Positions 17,109 through 26,471 of a stretch of 64,000 bases of DNA are shown here, one piece after another. Position 1 is the stretch's first letter. Every line of letters begins with the position of its first letter. Both the position numbers and the translations under genes were made by a program. Origin of the DNA: JANXSF01 sp043755435 (GTDB lineage: Bacteria; Acidobacteriota; Terriglobia; Bryobacterales; Bryobacteraceae); assembly GCA_043755435.1 (NCBI GenBank), contig JAYUSZ010000103.1:1-64000 (forward strand). The letters run 5' to 3'. The notes under the pieces were generated by a model, which made no database searches, had not been told where the DNA came from, and saw only the letters and a program-made list of their open reading frames with translations.

Positions 17109-17404
17109 TAGTCAGACGCAGACGCGGTGAAGTCATTGTCATTGGCGATGGCATCGAAATCGAGATCCTAGATATCAGTCCGACTCAAGTGAAAGTCGGT
17201 ATCCGAGCCCCCAAAGATGTACCAGTATTCCGCAAGGAAATACGATTAGCCCGAGACGCAAATGTTGCTTCAGCCAACGGTGGTTCAAACCAAATATTAC
17301 AGGATTTTGTCGGCAAATTAAGAACTTCCGAAAGCAACACCATTGCTGTCGCAGCCGAACTTGGAAAAAGTTTGGAAACTCAAGCAGTAAACTCCTCCAG
17401 CTAG
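17102..17404 (+). CDS. csrA: CsrA, global RNA-binding translational regulator
   Basis: The start is GTG at 17102 with GGGGAG about 4-8 bases upstream, inside the end of fliW. The first ~55 residues are canonical: GEVIVIGDGIEIEILDIS, VKVGIRAPKDVPVFRKEI, containing the beta strands and the conserved Arg that bind GGA motifs in mRNA hairpin loops. The 100-residue length exceeds the usual 60-70 because of a ~45-residue Ser/Ala/Asn-rich C-terminal tail, which may bind FliW. The position next to a polysaccharide cluster fits CsrA's known role in biofilm and secretion control, but targets are not known here. Confidence 0.92.
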   Translation: MLIVRRRRGEVIVIGDGIEIEILDISPTQVKVGIRAPKDVPVFRKEIRLARDANVASANGGSNQILQDFVGKLRTSESNTIAVAAELGKSLETQAVNSSS

Positions 17405-17433
17405 GTTTTGTTGAATCGGTTCCTCGAACAAGG

Positions 17434-18807
17434 TCAAATTTGAAAAGCATTTTCCTGCTGCGGTAAATACAAGGCATCCACGCGCACTCGTACGATTCTG
17501 TTGCGCTCCATTTCCGTTACTGTGAAGCGATGACCGTTATGCTCGATTAACACGCCAGCCTTCGGTATGTACCCCAAACGAAACAATATGAAACCGGCGA
17601 GCGTTTCAAACCCTGCATCCGTAGGCAGTTCAATGTCATATTGTGTTGCCAGATCGCGAATCGTAATACTGCCGTCCAGCGTAAGCTCCTCTCCTTTCTT
17701 AGGCTTAGGACGCATTACATCATGTTCATCTTCAATTTCTCCAAACACCTGCTCCAGAACATCCTCCAACGTCACCAACCCGGAAACTGTACCAAATTCA
17801 TTTACCACCAAAGCCAGATGTGCATGATGCACACGAAACTCATCAATTAGCTCTGAAATATTTTTTGTCTCGGGGACTTCCAAAGGCTTCCTCATAATTT
17901 GTTTTAGCCGAAAGGCAGTTACTGGTTTACGCGCGTCATGTGCTGCTCGGCGCTCCAGCCAAACTCTCACCAAGTCTTTCAGGTGTACGATCCCAACAAT
18001 ATGCTCAGGTGTCTCTTCGTAAACCAATATTCTTGAAAATTGATGTTCGTTTATGATCGAAAGCACATAGTTCAAAGCCGCATCGGTAGGCACTGAAACA
18101 AATTGATTTCGAGGGACCATAATCTGCCTAGCGGTCAGGTCTTTCAATTCCAAAAGGCGCTTCATCGCCTCTTCCTCAAACGGTCGCAAGTTGCCCTCAG
18201 TCTTCACAGAGGAGATGATGAATTTCAATTCCTCAACCGAGTGTCCTCCAGCATGAGTTGCCCCCTGCACTCCTGCCAATCTGGAAATATGAGTCGACGT
18301 CCTTTCAATCACCGCCACAAATGGGCCACTAAGCCGGCTTAGAAACAGCAGCACTGGGGCTGCCAGAGCAGCCAATCGTTCCGCCCTTTCCAGACCTACA
18401 TTCTTTGGCACAACTTCGCCTAAAACCACATGGGGGAACGCAATCACAAGGAATGCCGCAAAATAGGTACTGCGGTCAATCCATACAGCCGTTTGAGAGT
18501 TCACCCATGGATGGAACATCTTAAGCAAGAATTCGTGGATCGTGCCCTCTCCAACCGAACCCAAAATCAGACTCAATAGGGTTACACCAAATTGGACAAC
18601 CGACAACAGCCGCTCTGGATTTTCAAGGAGTTGTAAGGCGACTTTCGCGCCGCTGTTACCCTCTTCCGCCATGGCTAACAACCTTGGACGACGCGAAGAA
18701 AGCAGCGCAACTTCAGCCCCTGCCAGAAACCCGTTAAGCGCAATAATGCCGCCTAACAACAAAAACCGGTACAAATAATTTACTTCTTCTGATGCAACAG
18801 TAGACAT
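17434..18807 (-). CDS. CNNM/CorC-HlyC-type membrane protein (DUF21, CBS pair)
   Basis: About 457 residues from an ATG at 18807; the frame is open to 18861 but that extension overlaps the divergent gene. The N-terminal ~190 residues are the DUF21 membrane domain (LNGFLAGAEVALLSSRRPRL, FPHVVLGEVVPKNVGLERAE). Two CBS repeats follow (MVPRNQFVSVPTDAAL; LALVVNEFGTVSGLVTLEDV), and then a C-terminal CorC_HlyC domain with LDGSITIRDLATQYDIELP and VLIEHNGHRFTVTEMERNRI. This family includes magnesium or cobalt efflux proteins; the old name hemolysin is not functional evidence. Convergent with csrA. Confidence 0.85.
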   Translation of the reverse strand: MSTVASEEVNYLYRFLLLGGIIALNGFLAGAEVALLSSRRPRLLAMAEEGNSGAKVALQLLENPERLLSVVQFGVTLLSLILGSVGEGTIHEFLLKMFHPWVNSQTAVWIDRSTYFAAFLVIAFPHVVLGEVVPKNVGLERAERLAALAAPVLLFLSRLSGPFVAVIERTSTHISRLAGVQGATHAGGHSVEELKFIISSVKTEGNLRPFEEEAMKRLLELKDLTARQIMVPRNQFVSVPTDAALNYVLSIINEHQFSRILVYEETPEHIVGIVHLKDLVRVWLERRAAHDARKPVTAFRLKQIMRKPLEVPETKNISELIDEFRVHHAHLALVVNEFGTVSGLVTLEDVLEQVFGEIEDEHDVMRPKPKKGEELTLDGSITIRDLATQYDIELPTDAGFETLAGFILFRLGYIPKAGVLIEHNGHRFTVTEMERNRIVRVRVDALYLPQQENAFQI

Positions 18808-18829
18808 AGTGTTTTCGATTCGAGCTACA

Positions 18830-21073
18830 ATGCCGATTGTGTCACTGGACCGGCTCCTCAAATATGTTAATTATGCCATCGCTACAGGCATCGTATTATT
18901 TGTAGCTGCCCTTTACTGGATTTTGTGGCGCCCATTGGCCCAAACAAATGGTACTGTGTTGGCCATCACAACAGACCGAGTTACCGTGCGTCGAGATAGG
19001 CTGGGGGTCCCCCACATAGATGCCACAAACCTGGACGATGCTTTTTTCGCCCAAGGCTACATCACTGCCCAAGACCGGCTCTGGCAAATGGATTCCCTGC
19101 GCCGCGCCGCCAACGGCGAACTGGCAGAAATTGTCGGACCCGCTGCTCTAGAAAATGACCGTGAATCACGCCAACTCCGCATTCGCCGCATCGCCTTTGA
19201 TCAGGAACGGCAACTCGGTGATCCCGAGCGCCGCGTCTTCGCGGCTTACGCTCGCGGTGTGAATTACTTTATCGAAAAAAACCGCCGCAACCTACCAGTG
19301 GAGTTCACCGTTCTTAATTATGAACCGCAACCTTGGAGGACGGTTGATACCTTATCCATCGGACTGCTCATGTTCCGCTCTATGACCACCTCTTGGAAAT
19401 CCGACTTGGTAAAACTGTCTATGCTCGACGGCGGCGATGCGGAAAAGGTTAAGCAGCTGTTCCCTCCCCGTACTGGCGATGAAACCCATCCCGGGTCCAA
19501 CGCCTGGACTATCAGCGGTGCTCTCACTGCATCCGGCAAGCCTATCCTCGCCTCCGATCCCCATTTGGAGTGGAGTTTCCCCGGCCTCTGGTACACCGCC
19601 CACATAAAAGCCCCGAATCTGAATGTCATCGGAGCATCCGTTCCTGGCGTCCCCGGCATCATCATCGGTCACAACGAAAAAATAGCCTGGGGCATGACCA
19701 ACCTTCATTTTGACGTGCAGGATCTATATGCGGAAAAACTGCTCAGCACAACAGCCTATGAATTCCGTGGAAAAGCTGCCCCTCTAAAAGCCGAAACTGA
19801 GTTGATCCGCGTCAAAGGCGCCAGAACCGTGGAAGCAATTCAATACTCAACCATCCACGGCCCCATTATTCTGAACGAACCCAATCGTCAATACGCACTC
19901 CGCTGGATGGGTGCTCAAATCCCTGCCAATCCCTACGTGTTTCTGGAAGTGAACCGAGCCGCCGATTGGACCCAATTTCAAGCAGCCCTGCGCAACTACG
20001 CCGGCCCTTCAATGAACTTTGTCTACGCAGACACAGCTGGCAACATCGGCTACCAGGTTGCTGGCATGTTGCCGATCCGCAAGACTTTCGATGGAACAGT
20101 CCCCATGAACGGCCCCAGCGGCGAATTCGAATGGGAAGGTACCGTCCCGTTTGAGGAACTGCCCAGCGAGTTCAATCCTGAATCTGGAATGATTGTCACC
20201 GCGAATCAAAATCCATTTCCGGAGGATTCGCCCTATCGAGTCAACGGCACCTTCGCCCCCTATTACCGCGCCCACCAAATTGAATTGCGTTTGGGAACAA
20301 AGAAAGGCTGGAAGCCAGAAGAAATGTTGGCTATTCAAACCGACGTCTATTCCTCGTTTTCCCACTACCTTGGACAACAATTCGTAGCCGCTGTAGAAAA
20401 GCGGAAAGCTTCCAATCCGGCCCTCCAAGACGCCGTTAGAATTCTCAAACAATGGGATGGACAAATGCTCGAAGGGAAACCAGCACCTCTCATCGCAACG
20501 TTTCTATTCCAACACCTGCGCAAAGCCATTGCAGAAAAAGCATCGCCAGGAAAAGGCATCACTTACGAATTCAGCATCGCCCCAGCCGTGATGGAAAATC
20601 TACTCCGCGAAAGACCCGCCGACTGGTTCCCCGATTGGGACCAATTATTGCTCCGTGTTTTCGTCGACGCCATGGAGGAAGGCCTGCGCATTCAAGGACC
20701 CAACGTCAACAAATGGGACTATGGCCGATACACCGAGATGACGTTAACCCATCCAGTGCTCAGCCGCATTCCTTTGCTGAATCGCGTGGGCTTCATCAAC
20801 AATTACATCAACACTTCAACCGTCCCGATGCGCGGAGCCAGCACCACCGTGAAGCAGACCTCCCGCAGGTTAGGACCATCCATGCGATTCGTTGCCGATC
20901 TATCGCAATGGGACAAATCACTTAGCAACGTCACCATAGGCCAGTCCGGGCAGATCTTGTCAAGGCATTATAAGGATCAATGGGAAAGTTACTTGGCAGG
21001 CCGTAGCTTCCCGCTCCCCTTTGATTCGCTCCCAGGAAACGAAATCCTAGTGCTCTCGCCCGCTGGCAAGTAG
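18830..21073 (+). CDS. S45 penicillin acylase-family Ntn hydrolase
   Basis: The protein has 747 residues from ATG 18830; a GTG at 18809 is also open. An N-terminal membrane anchor (IATGIVLFVAALYWILW) precedes an alpha subunit with RDRLGVPHIDATNLDDAFFAQGYITAQDRLWQMD. The predicted self-cleavage site precedes Ser223 in PGSNAWTISG, which becomes the N-terminal nucleophile of the beta subunit. The region LASDPHLEW and VPGVPGIIIGHNEKIAWGMT is also typical. The family cleaves amide bonds in acyl side chains, including acyl-homoserine lactones; the substrate here is unknown. Its end overlaps convergent hpnI by 27 bases. Confidence 0.87.
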   Translation: MPIVSLDRLLKYVNYAIATGIVLFVAALYWILWRPLAQTNGTVLAITTDRVTVRRDRLGVPHIDATNLDDAFFAQGYITAQDRLWQMDSLRRAANGELAEIVGPAALENDRESRQLRIRRIAFDQERQLGDPERRVFAAYARGVNYFIEKNRRNLPVEFTVLNYEPQPWRTVDTLSIGLLMFRSMTTSWKSDLVKLSMLDGGDAEKVKQLFPPRTGDETHPGSNAWTISGALTASGKPILASDPHLEWSFPGLWYTAHIKAPNLNVIGASVPGVPGIIIGHNEKIAWGMTNLHFDVQDLYAEKLLSTTAYEFRGKAAPLKAETELIRVKGARTVEAIQYSTIHGPIILNEPNRQYALRWMGAQIPANPYVFLEVNRAADWTQFQAALRNYAGPSMNFVYADTAGNIGYQVAGMLPIRKTFDGTVPMNGPSGEFEWEGTVPFEELPSEFNPESGMIVTANQNPFPEDSPYRVNGTFAPYYRAHQIELRLGTKKGWKPEEMLAIQTDVYSSFSHYLGQQFVAAVEKRKASNPALQDAVRILKQWDGQMLEGKPAPLIATFLFQHLRKAIAEKASPGKGITYEFSIAPAVMENLLRERPADWFPDWDQLLLRVFVDAMEEGLRIQGPNVNKWDYGRYTEMTLTHPVLSRIPLLNRVGFINNYINTSTVPMRGASTTVKQTSRRLGPSMRFVADLSQWDKSLSNVTIGQSGQILSRHYKDQWESYLAGRSFPLPFDSLPGNEILVLSPAGK

Positions 21074-22186
21074 TTCAAACTTTCCGTCAGCCAGCAGCTT
21101 GTAGGGGATCCCTCGCCACACTATCGTGTTGCCAAAGAACCCGGCTAGCCAAAACAAAAAACTAGCCAAGTCTTGCAAAGGCACCAGGAGCCAAAGTCGG
21201 CTACTCAGGGGATCCTTCAAGATTGCCGACGCCGTAGCCGCCCCAGCAGCAGCCCGCACTAATGCGGTTACGCAAAGCACCGGCCACCAACCCGGGGCCC
21301 ATAGAACCAGCAGCAACGCCAATGGCAGCGGGTTGGTAAACAGTTGCCCAATGTATCCCGCCGGCCGCGAACGCCTTGTTGATCGATTCCATCGAATGCG
21401 ATGCGACGCATTGGTCTTCAGCGATTCGCTCCCAATGCGGTGTTCAACAACATAACTCGAAAGCGCCACCCCATGCCCTGCCTCCGCGGCAAACTGCCCC
21501 AACACAAAATCCTCCGCCAGATACTGCCGCAAAAGATCCCAGCCACCAATCGCTTCAATCACACTGCGTCTGGCGGCAATCGTCGGTCCTACAGCAAAGC
21601 GCATACCCTCCAGCATTCGGGCCACCACAATCCCACCCAAGAATTCGGTGTTCATCCCCAGCGCTTCCAGCGTCGACCAAAACGATTTTCCCGGCACTGC
21701 CCGGTATGGACAAGTAGTAACCCCCAGTTTGTCGTCAGTGAACTCTGCCGCAATCACGCGCAGCATGGATGGAGTCACTCGAATGTCGCTATCACTCATC
21801 ACCAGCAAATCGTTGGCCGCCGCTTTCATCATCAAATCGAGGCTCCAAACTTTGGCATTCGGCCAAGGCGGCTCACCTCCTAGCAGTATGCGCGAAGGTA
21901 CATCCGGATACCGTTGGCAAATCTGCTTCACCAACCCATAGGCTGGATCATCCGAAGTTCGGAATGCCAACAGAATTTCAAAGTGAGGATAATCCTGTTC
22001 GAAGAAACTGGTCAGGTTTTGCTCAAGCCCATCGTCCAACCCATGCAAGGGCTTCAGGATGCTGATCGGAGGAAATGTTTGTGGAGGATTAATCGGAGCG
22101 GCGGCAAGATATTTCCTCGCCGCCACAATTACCAGAATGCAATATACCAGCGACCCAGTAACCAAGGCCGCAAGAATGTAGGTCAC
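21047..22186 (-). CDS. hpnI: HpnI-like hopanoid glycosyltransferase
   Basis: This 379-residue membrane GT21/GT2 enzyme has an N-terminal helix and then ISILKPLHGLDDGLEQNL, LAFRTSDDPAYGLVKQ, PNAKVWSLDLMMKAAANDLL, and MSDSDIRVTPSMLR with the DXD site. RIRWNRSTRRSRPAGYIGQ, a Q/RxxRW-like motif, follows, and two or three C-terminal membrane helices close the chain. This matches HpnI, which adds N-acetylglucosamine to bacteriohopanetetrol; ceramide glucosyltransferase is the nearest alternative. No other hopanoid gene is seen. It starts 4 bases after thrS, so it is in the same run of minus-strand genes. Confidence 0.75.
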   Translation of the reverse strand: MTYILAALVTGSLVYCILVIVAARKYLAAAPINPPQTFPPISILKPLHGLDDGLEQNLTSFFEQDYPHFEILLAFRTSDDPAYGLVKQICQRYPDVPSRILLGGEPPWPNAKVWSLDLMMKAAANDLLVMSDSDIRVTPSMLRVIAAEFTDDKLGVTTCPYRAVPGKSFWSTLEALGMNTEFLGGIVVARMLEGMRFAVGPTIAARRSVIEAIGGWDLLRQYLAEDFVLGQFAAEAGHGVALSSYVVEHRIGSESLKTNASHRIRWNRSTRRSRPAGYIGQLFTNPLPLALLLVLWAPGWWPVLCVTALVRAAAGAATASAILKDPLSSRLWLLVPLQDLASFLFWLAGFFGNTIVWRGIPYKLLADGKFELLASGREH

Positions 22187-22190
22187 AAAA

Positions 22191-24125
22191 CTAATCCGTA
22201 GTTTGCTTAGATTCGATCTTCTGTTGCACTTCAGCCATAAAATCGGCCAGCGGTTTCACACCAAGATCACCCAGCTTGCGATGCCTTACAGATACCGCAC
22301 CCTGCTCAGCCTCACGGCCTCCCAGCACCAGCATGTAAGGAATTTTCTGCATCTGCGCGTCGCGAATTTTCAAATTCACTTTCTCGCTACGTTCATCCAG
22401 CCAAACCCGAACCCCAGCATCAGCCAGGTGATTCTTCACCTGCCGCGCATAGTCCATCTGCCTGTCAGTAATCGGAAGCACAGCCACTTGAATTGGAGCC
22501 AGCCAGATTGGGAATGCCCCGGCATAATGTTCCACCAGGATGCCAAAAAACCGTTCCACTGATCCGAACAACGCACGATGCACCATCAACGGTTGATGCT
22601 TCTTACCATCATCCGCAATGTATTCCAAGCCAAAACGGCGAGGAAGCGTGAAGTCGAACTGAACCGTGGAGAGCTGCCACAAACGGCCAATGGCATCCAC
22701 CAGTTTCATATCGATCTTCGGCCCGTAAAAAGCAGCCTCATCGGTCATCACCCGGACTTTCAATCCCAACCGTTCAGTAGCCGATTTCAATGCATTTTCC
22801 GCCAACGCCCACTGATCGGGAGTGCCATCATACTTACCGCTGACGCCATTGTCCCAAGTGGACAACTCAGCCTCATACTTCTCAAATCCAAACGCCTTCA
22901 AAGTGTCAATCGCAAACTGCAGGCAATTCACAACTTCGTCTTCAACCTGTTCCGGAGTGCAGAAAATGTGAGCGTCGTCCTGCGTGAATCCGCGCACTCG
23001 CAACAGCCCGTGCATGGTCCCGCTGCGTTCGTAACGATAGACAGTTCCAAGTTCGCCCAAACGCACTGGCAGATCGCGATAGCTCTTCGGCTTATCAGCG
23101 TATATCAAAATGTGGAACGGACAGTTCATCGGCTTAAGCTGATATTCAGCATCATCCAATTCCATGGCCTTGAACATGTTCTGGTTATAGAAATTAAAGT
23201 GGCCGGAAGTCTTCCACAAATCGATCTTCGCAACGTGCGGGGTGTAGACCAGCGAATACCCGCGCGCCACATACTGATCGCGCATCCAGTCTTCCATCAA
23301 CCGCCGAACCGTTCCGCCTTTGGGATGGAAAAATATCAGTCCTGGCCCTGCAAGATCCTGAATGCTGAACAAATCCAATTCCTGTCCCAGCCGCCGATGA
23401 TCACGGCGCTTCGCTTCTTCCAGCCGCGCTACGTATTCATCCAGATCTTTGGTGGAAAAGAACGCAGTGCCATAAATCCTTTGCAACTGCTTGTTCTTTT
23501 CATCACCCTTCCAATAAGCACCGGCGATTGATTGCAACTTGAATGCTTTAATCCGATCAGTAGAAGGCACGTGCGGTCCGCGGCAAAAGTCAATGAAATT
23601 CGGCCCCAGCGTGTACTCGCTAAAAGTTTCCCCAGCGCGTTCGGCAATCAACTCACACTTCATCCAGGCGGAAGCATATTTCCGCAATCCTTCTTCCTTG
23701 CCCGTGGTGACTCGTTCGTAGGGTAGATTGCGTTTCTGAATCTCCCACATCTTGGCCTCGATTTTTTCAAGGTCTTCAGGAGTGAATTTCTCAGCACGAT
23801 CGAAGTCATAGTAAAATCCGTTTTCAATCGGCGGACCAATGCCCAGTTGCGTCTCAGGCCAAAGCTCCAGCACCGATAAGGCAAGCAGGTGCGCCGTGGA
23901 GTGTCGGTAAACTTCCAACGCCTCCGGATTCTTAGTTGTGAGAATCTGCAAGGTCGCATCGCCTTCAAAAGGGCGAGTCAAATCAAAAAGCTCACTGTTG
24001 ACACGGGCCACAATCGCGTCTTGTGCAAGGCGCGGACTGATCGACTGCGCCACGTCAAGGGGCCGGGAGCCGGCAGGAACGGTCTTTACGCTGCCATCCG
24101 GCAGAGTAATGGAATAGCTGCTCAT
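22191..24125 (-). CDS. thrS: Threonyl-tRNA synthetase
   Basis: This 644-residue class II synthetase attaches threonine to tRNA-Thr. The start MSSYSITLPDGSVKTVPAG at 24125 opens the TGS domain; the frame is open to 24191 but the extra residues are not family-like. The editing domain has the paired HSTAHLLALSVLELWP motif, and later a Cys/His zinc set. Motif 2 is RYERSGTMHGLLRVRGFTQDD; motif 3 is PLMVHRALFGSVERFFGIL. The anticodon-binding domain ends near residue 640. A housekeeping gene, co-directional with the SAP-domain gene upstream and hpnI downstream. Confidence 0.95.
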   Translation of the reverse strand: MSSYSITLPDGSVKTVPAGSRPLDVAQSISPRLAQDAIVARVNSELFDLTRPFEGDATLQILTTKNPEALEVYRHSTAHLLALSVLELWPETQLGIGPPIENGFYYDFDRAEKFTPEDLEKIEAKMWEIQKRNLPYERVTTGKEEGLRKYASAWMKCELIAERAGETFSEYTLGPNFIDFCRGPHVPSTDRIKAFKLQSIAGAYWKGDEKNKQLQRIYGTAFFSTKDLDEYVARLEEAKRRDHRRLGQELDLFSIQDLAGPGLIFFHPKGGTVRRLMEDWMRDQYVARGYSLVYTPHVAKIDLWKTSGHFNFYNQNMFKAMELDDAEYQLKPMNCPFHILIYADKPKSYRDLPVRLGELGTVYRYERSGTMHGLLRVRGFTQDDAHIFCTPEQVEDEVVNCLQFAIDTLKAFGFEKYEAELSTWDNGVSGKYDGTPDQWALAENALKSATERLGLKVRVMTDEAAFYGPKIDMKLVDAIGRLWQLSTVQFDFTLPRRFGLEYIADDGKKHQPLMVHRALFGSVERFFGILVEHYAGAFPIWLAPIQVAVLPITDRQMDYARQVKNHLADAGVRVWLDERSEKVNLKIRDAQMQKIPYMLVLGGREAEQGAVSVRHRKLGDLGVKPLADFMAEVQQKIESKQTTD

Positions 24126-24169
24126 ATAGTTGAAATTCCAGGGTATCACGCTGGGTATCCGCCCGCCTG

Positions 24170-24781
24170 CTATGAACGAAGCTTTACCCATGAATCATAG
24201 TTCTTCGGTCCATCAATCTCCTTAACTTCTCTCCACGCGCTAATCGCCTGCTCTCTTTTCGCATCTTTCTCACCAGCAAGAAAATCGCTCAGGAAATTGA
24301 TGTAGCAGTCATACGGAATCTTTGCAAAAGGCTCTCTTGTCAAATTCAGCCGGACGTACTCTTTCACCAAATCTCCATAGGTAATTGCGCCTTTCGCTAA
24401 TTGCTCTTCTCTCCACCGATTGAGGCGGTAACGCACTCCAGATTTTCGCGTCATTCCCGGAGACAACTTCCGGCCTTCCCTATCAAGAAAATCCTTCGTT
24501 TCCGTGTCGTTTGTGTAAACCACAATAGGAAGACTTAAGTGCAGCCCATGCTCTACGTCTTTGCAACTGGATCGGGAAGAGTTCCTCTTGGAAGGACGCT
24601 CAATTCTGCCCGAGTTTAGAAACATCCGAATGGCTCTCTCAATCTCATCCTTGCGCAAATTGTTGGACCTTGGAATCCCAATTATCCTTGCGAATTTCTT
24701 CAACTCAGTCGCGTACCAATACCCGTTGTCAAACTGATCCAACGTCATTTTCGATGATAAATTGCACTTCTTCGCTTTCAT
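24170..24781 (-). CDS. SAP-domain / DUF6434-like protein
   Basis: A 203-residue charged protein. The N-terminal half (LDQFDNGYWYATELKKFARI then RIIGIPRSNNLRKDEIERAIRMFL) fits a SAP-type helix-extension-helix fold that binds DNA. The C-terminal half (MTRKSGVRYRLNRWREEQL, ITYGDLVKEYVRLN) resembles DUF6434. Proteins of this type are small and poorly understood. The ATG overlaps the upstream membrane-protein stop by 4 bases (ATGA), so they are coupled. Function cannot be given. Confidence 0.65.
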   Translation of the reverse strand: MKAKKCNLSSKMTLDQFDNGYWYATELKKFARIIGIPRSNNLRKDEIERAIRMFLNSGRIERPSKRNSSRSSCKDVEHGLHLSLPIVVYTNDTETKDFLDREGRKLSPGMTRKSGVRYRLNRWREEQLAKGAITYGDLVKEYVRLNLTREPFAKIPYDCYINFLSDFLAGEKDAKREQAISAWREVKEIDGPKNYDSWVKLRS

Positions 24782-26328
24782 AAACTCCCTGGCACAGGCT
24801 TCAGCAATCGCGATCTACTATCCCATTGAAACCTCGCCACTGCGGCCCCCGCTTCGCACAATGGAAGACTCGCGCAGGTTCGAATCGTTACCCGTGGCAT
24901 CCCCCTACGAAGCCTGTCCTCTAACTCCGATGCAAAATAGAAGACCCCATTTGGCGCAGCAGGCACACCAATCAACAGCACTTCAGTTGCCGGCCCAACC
25001 GTACGTCGAACCAGTTCCACATTCCTGTCCGTATGCCCAAGTAAATCTTGATAGACCCATATGTTGACACTCAGCGCAGAAATCTGCACGGCCAAAAATA
25101 CCGATGTGAAAAGCGTCCGTCGAGAAGTCCCCCGCATAGCTACCGCCAGAAATATTGCAGTCCAAATAGATGGCCAATACAGATTTCTGGTGTGCTGTAA
25201 CGAAGGATTGATCCAGCCAATCACGCTGATTGCAGGAAGTGCGCTAACTATCGTGAGCCATGCCAGCGCGCGCGTTGCTGAAGGACCGCGATAAGCCGTC
25301 GCCCAAAACACAACCAGACCAGCGTATGCAATCGCAATTAACCTTGCCCACAGCGATTCCATCGTTGTATTAATTCCAAACACCGGCAGCGTTAGGGAAT
25401 TCACCACCATCGAATAAAATGATTTCAGAGTTACCGCGTTCCCCGTGTACCCACCAATGCCGCCAACCACCGCATACCGAACCGCAACCAATAAAACCGT
25501 GCAACAAAGCAAGGACAATAGGAACGGCATCGCACTCCGCCTGCGGTTGACCAAAGGCTTCAAAGCAACAAGCATAGGTACAATCAGCACAGTCGAATAA
25601 GCAGTTTCCTTGTTCAGCACAGCAATCACATAACTAAGCAATCCCAGTCCGCCGGACCACCATGACCTCGCCCCCAAGGATTCCCAATACTCCAAAAACA
25701 GCAGTAATGAAATCAACCCAAAAGCCGCAGCCAACAAATCAAACCGCGCCGCCGGCCAAAGCACCGCCTCAAAATGACAACCTGCAACTCCAAATAAAAG
25801 TGCCGCCGCACTGCCAGTCCAAACTCCGAATCCAAGCCTTATCGCCAACATTCCTATTAGTACGCAGTTCAACACATGGAGCCCAATACTCTGCAAGTGA
25901 TAGCCCCACAAAGCAGCACCAAAGATCTGGTAATCAAGCGCAAAACTCAGAAACGCTAAGGGCCTATACATGCCATCCGGTTGCCGTTCTACAAACAGTC
26001 GCCACACATCGGACCAGGAGTTCAAACTTGCACCAATGTGCCGATGAGTCCAATCATAATGCGAAAAGTTAATGGATAAAGCAGGACTGTAAACTGCACT
26101 AACTATGCAAACCAGCACAAAAATAAAAGGACCACCCAACCGTCCGCGCTTTTCCAATTTCGTGTCCGTCCCCTGATTTGCCAACAAAAAATACAGAACA
26201 AGAGCGCCGTTCAGCAGCAACAGGGGTTTGTATGGGTTCTGCGGGGGAAAACAAAATCCACTAAATTGAACCAGATATTCACCGGTCGGAAACGTGGAGG
26301 CAACAACATTAACAGCAAGAATGAGCAA
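24778..26328 (-). CDS. Polytopic GT-C/TMTC-like membrane protein
   Basis: This 516-residue protein has about ten hydrophobic segments. The region FSHYDWTHRHIGASLN with MYRPLAFLSFALDYQIFG...GYHLQSIGLHVLNCVLIGML matches the first luminal loop and helices of GT39/TMTC-type C-fold glycosyltransferases, and LLFGVAGCHFEAVLWPAARFD is also typical. Such enzymes use polyprenyl-linked sugars. No TPR domain follows. The only possible in-frame start before a stop codon is TTG at 26328. It is divergent from cas10, with 143 bases between. Confidence 0.65.
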   Translation of the reverse strand: MLILAVNVVASTFPTGEYLVQFSGFCFPPQNPYKPLLLLNGALVLYFLLANQGTDTKLEKRGRLGGPFIFVLVCIVSAVYSPALSINFSHYDWTHRHIGASLNSWSDVWRLFVERQPDGMYRPLAFLSFALDYQIFGAALWGYHLQSIGLHVLNCVLIGMLAIRLGFGVWTGSAAALLFGVAGCHFEAVLWPAARFDLLAAAFGLISLLLFLEYWESLGARSWWSGGLGLLSYVIAVLNKETAYSTVLIVPMLVALKPLVNRRRSAMPFLLSLLCCTVLLVAVRYAVVGGIGGYTGNAVTLKSFYSMVVNSLTLPVFGINTTMESLWARLIAIAYAGLVVFWATAYRGPSATRALAWLTIVSALPAISVIGWINPSLQHTRNLYWPSIWTAIFLAVAMRGTSRRTLFTSVFLAVQISALSVNIWVYQDLLGHTDRNVELVRRTVGPATEVLLIGVPAAPNGVFYFASELEDRLRRGMPRVTIRTCASLPLCEAGAAVARFQWDSRSRLLKPVPGSL

Positions 26329-26471
26329 TGCCCAAAAACCACAAGGAATGAATTCGCATCAGGCTTTGATTAAGATCGCGTCCGCATTTTCATTTTAACC
26401 GAGTTTCACAATTTCCTTTTACACTTCCAATCATCCCAAGCGCTTTATGTTACATTGGTTCGGTCCTTAGC

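Noticed and set aside
22578..23531. 317-residue open frame antisense to thrS
   Set aside because: Overlaps the conserved synthetase domain; no ribosome site and no recognisable protein.
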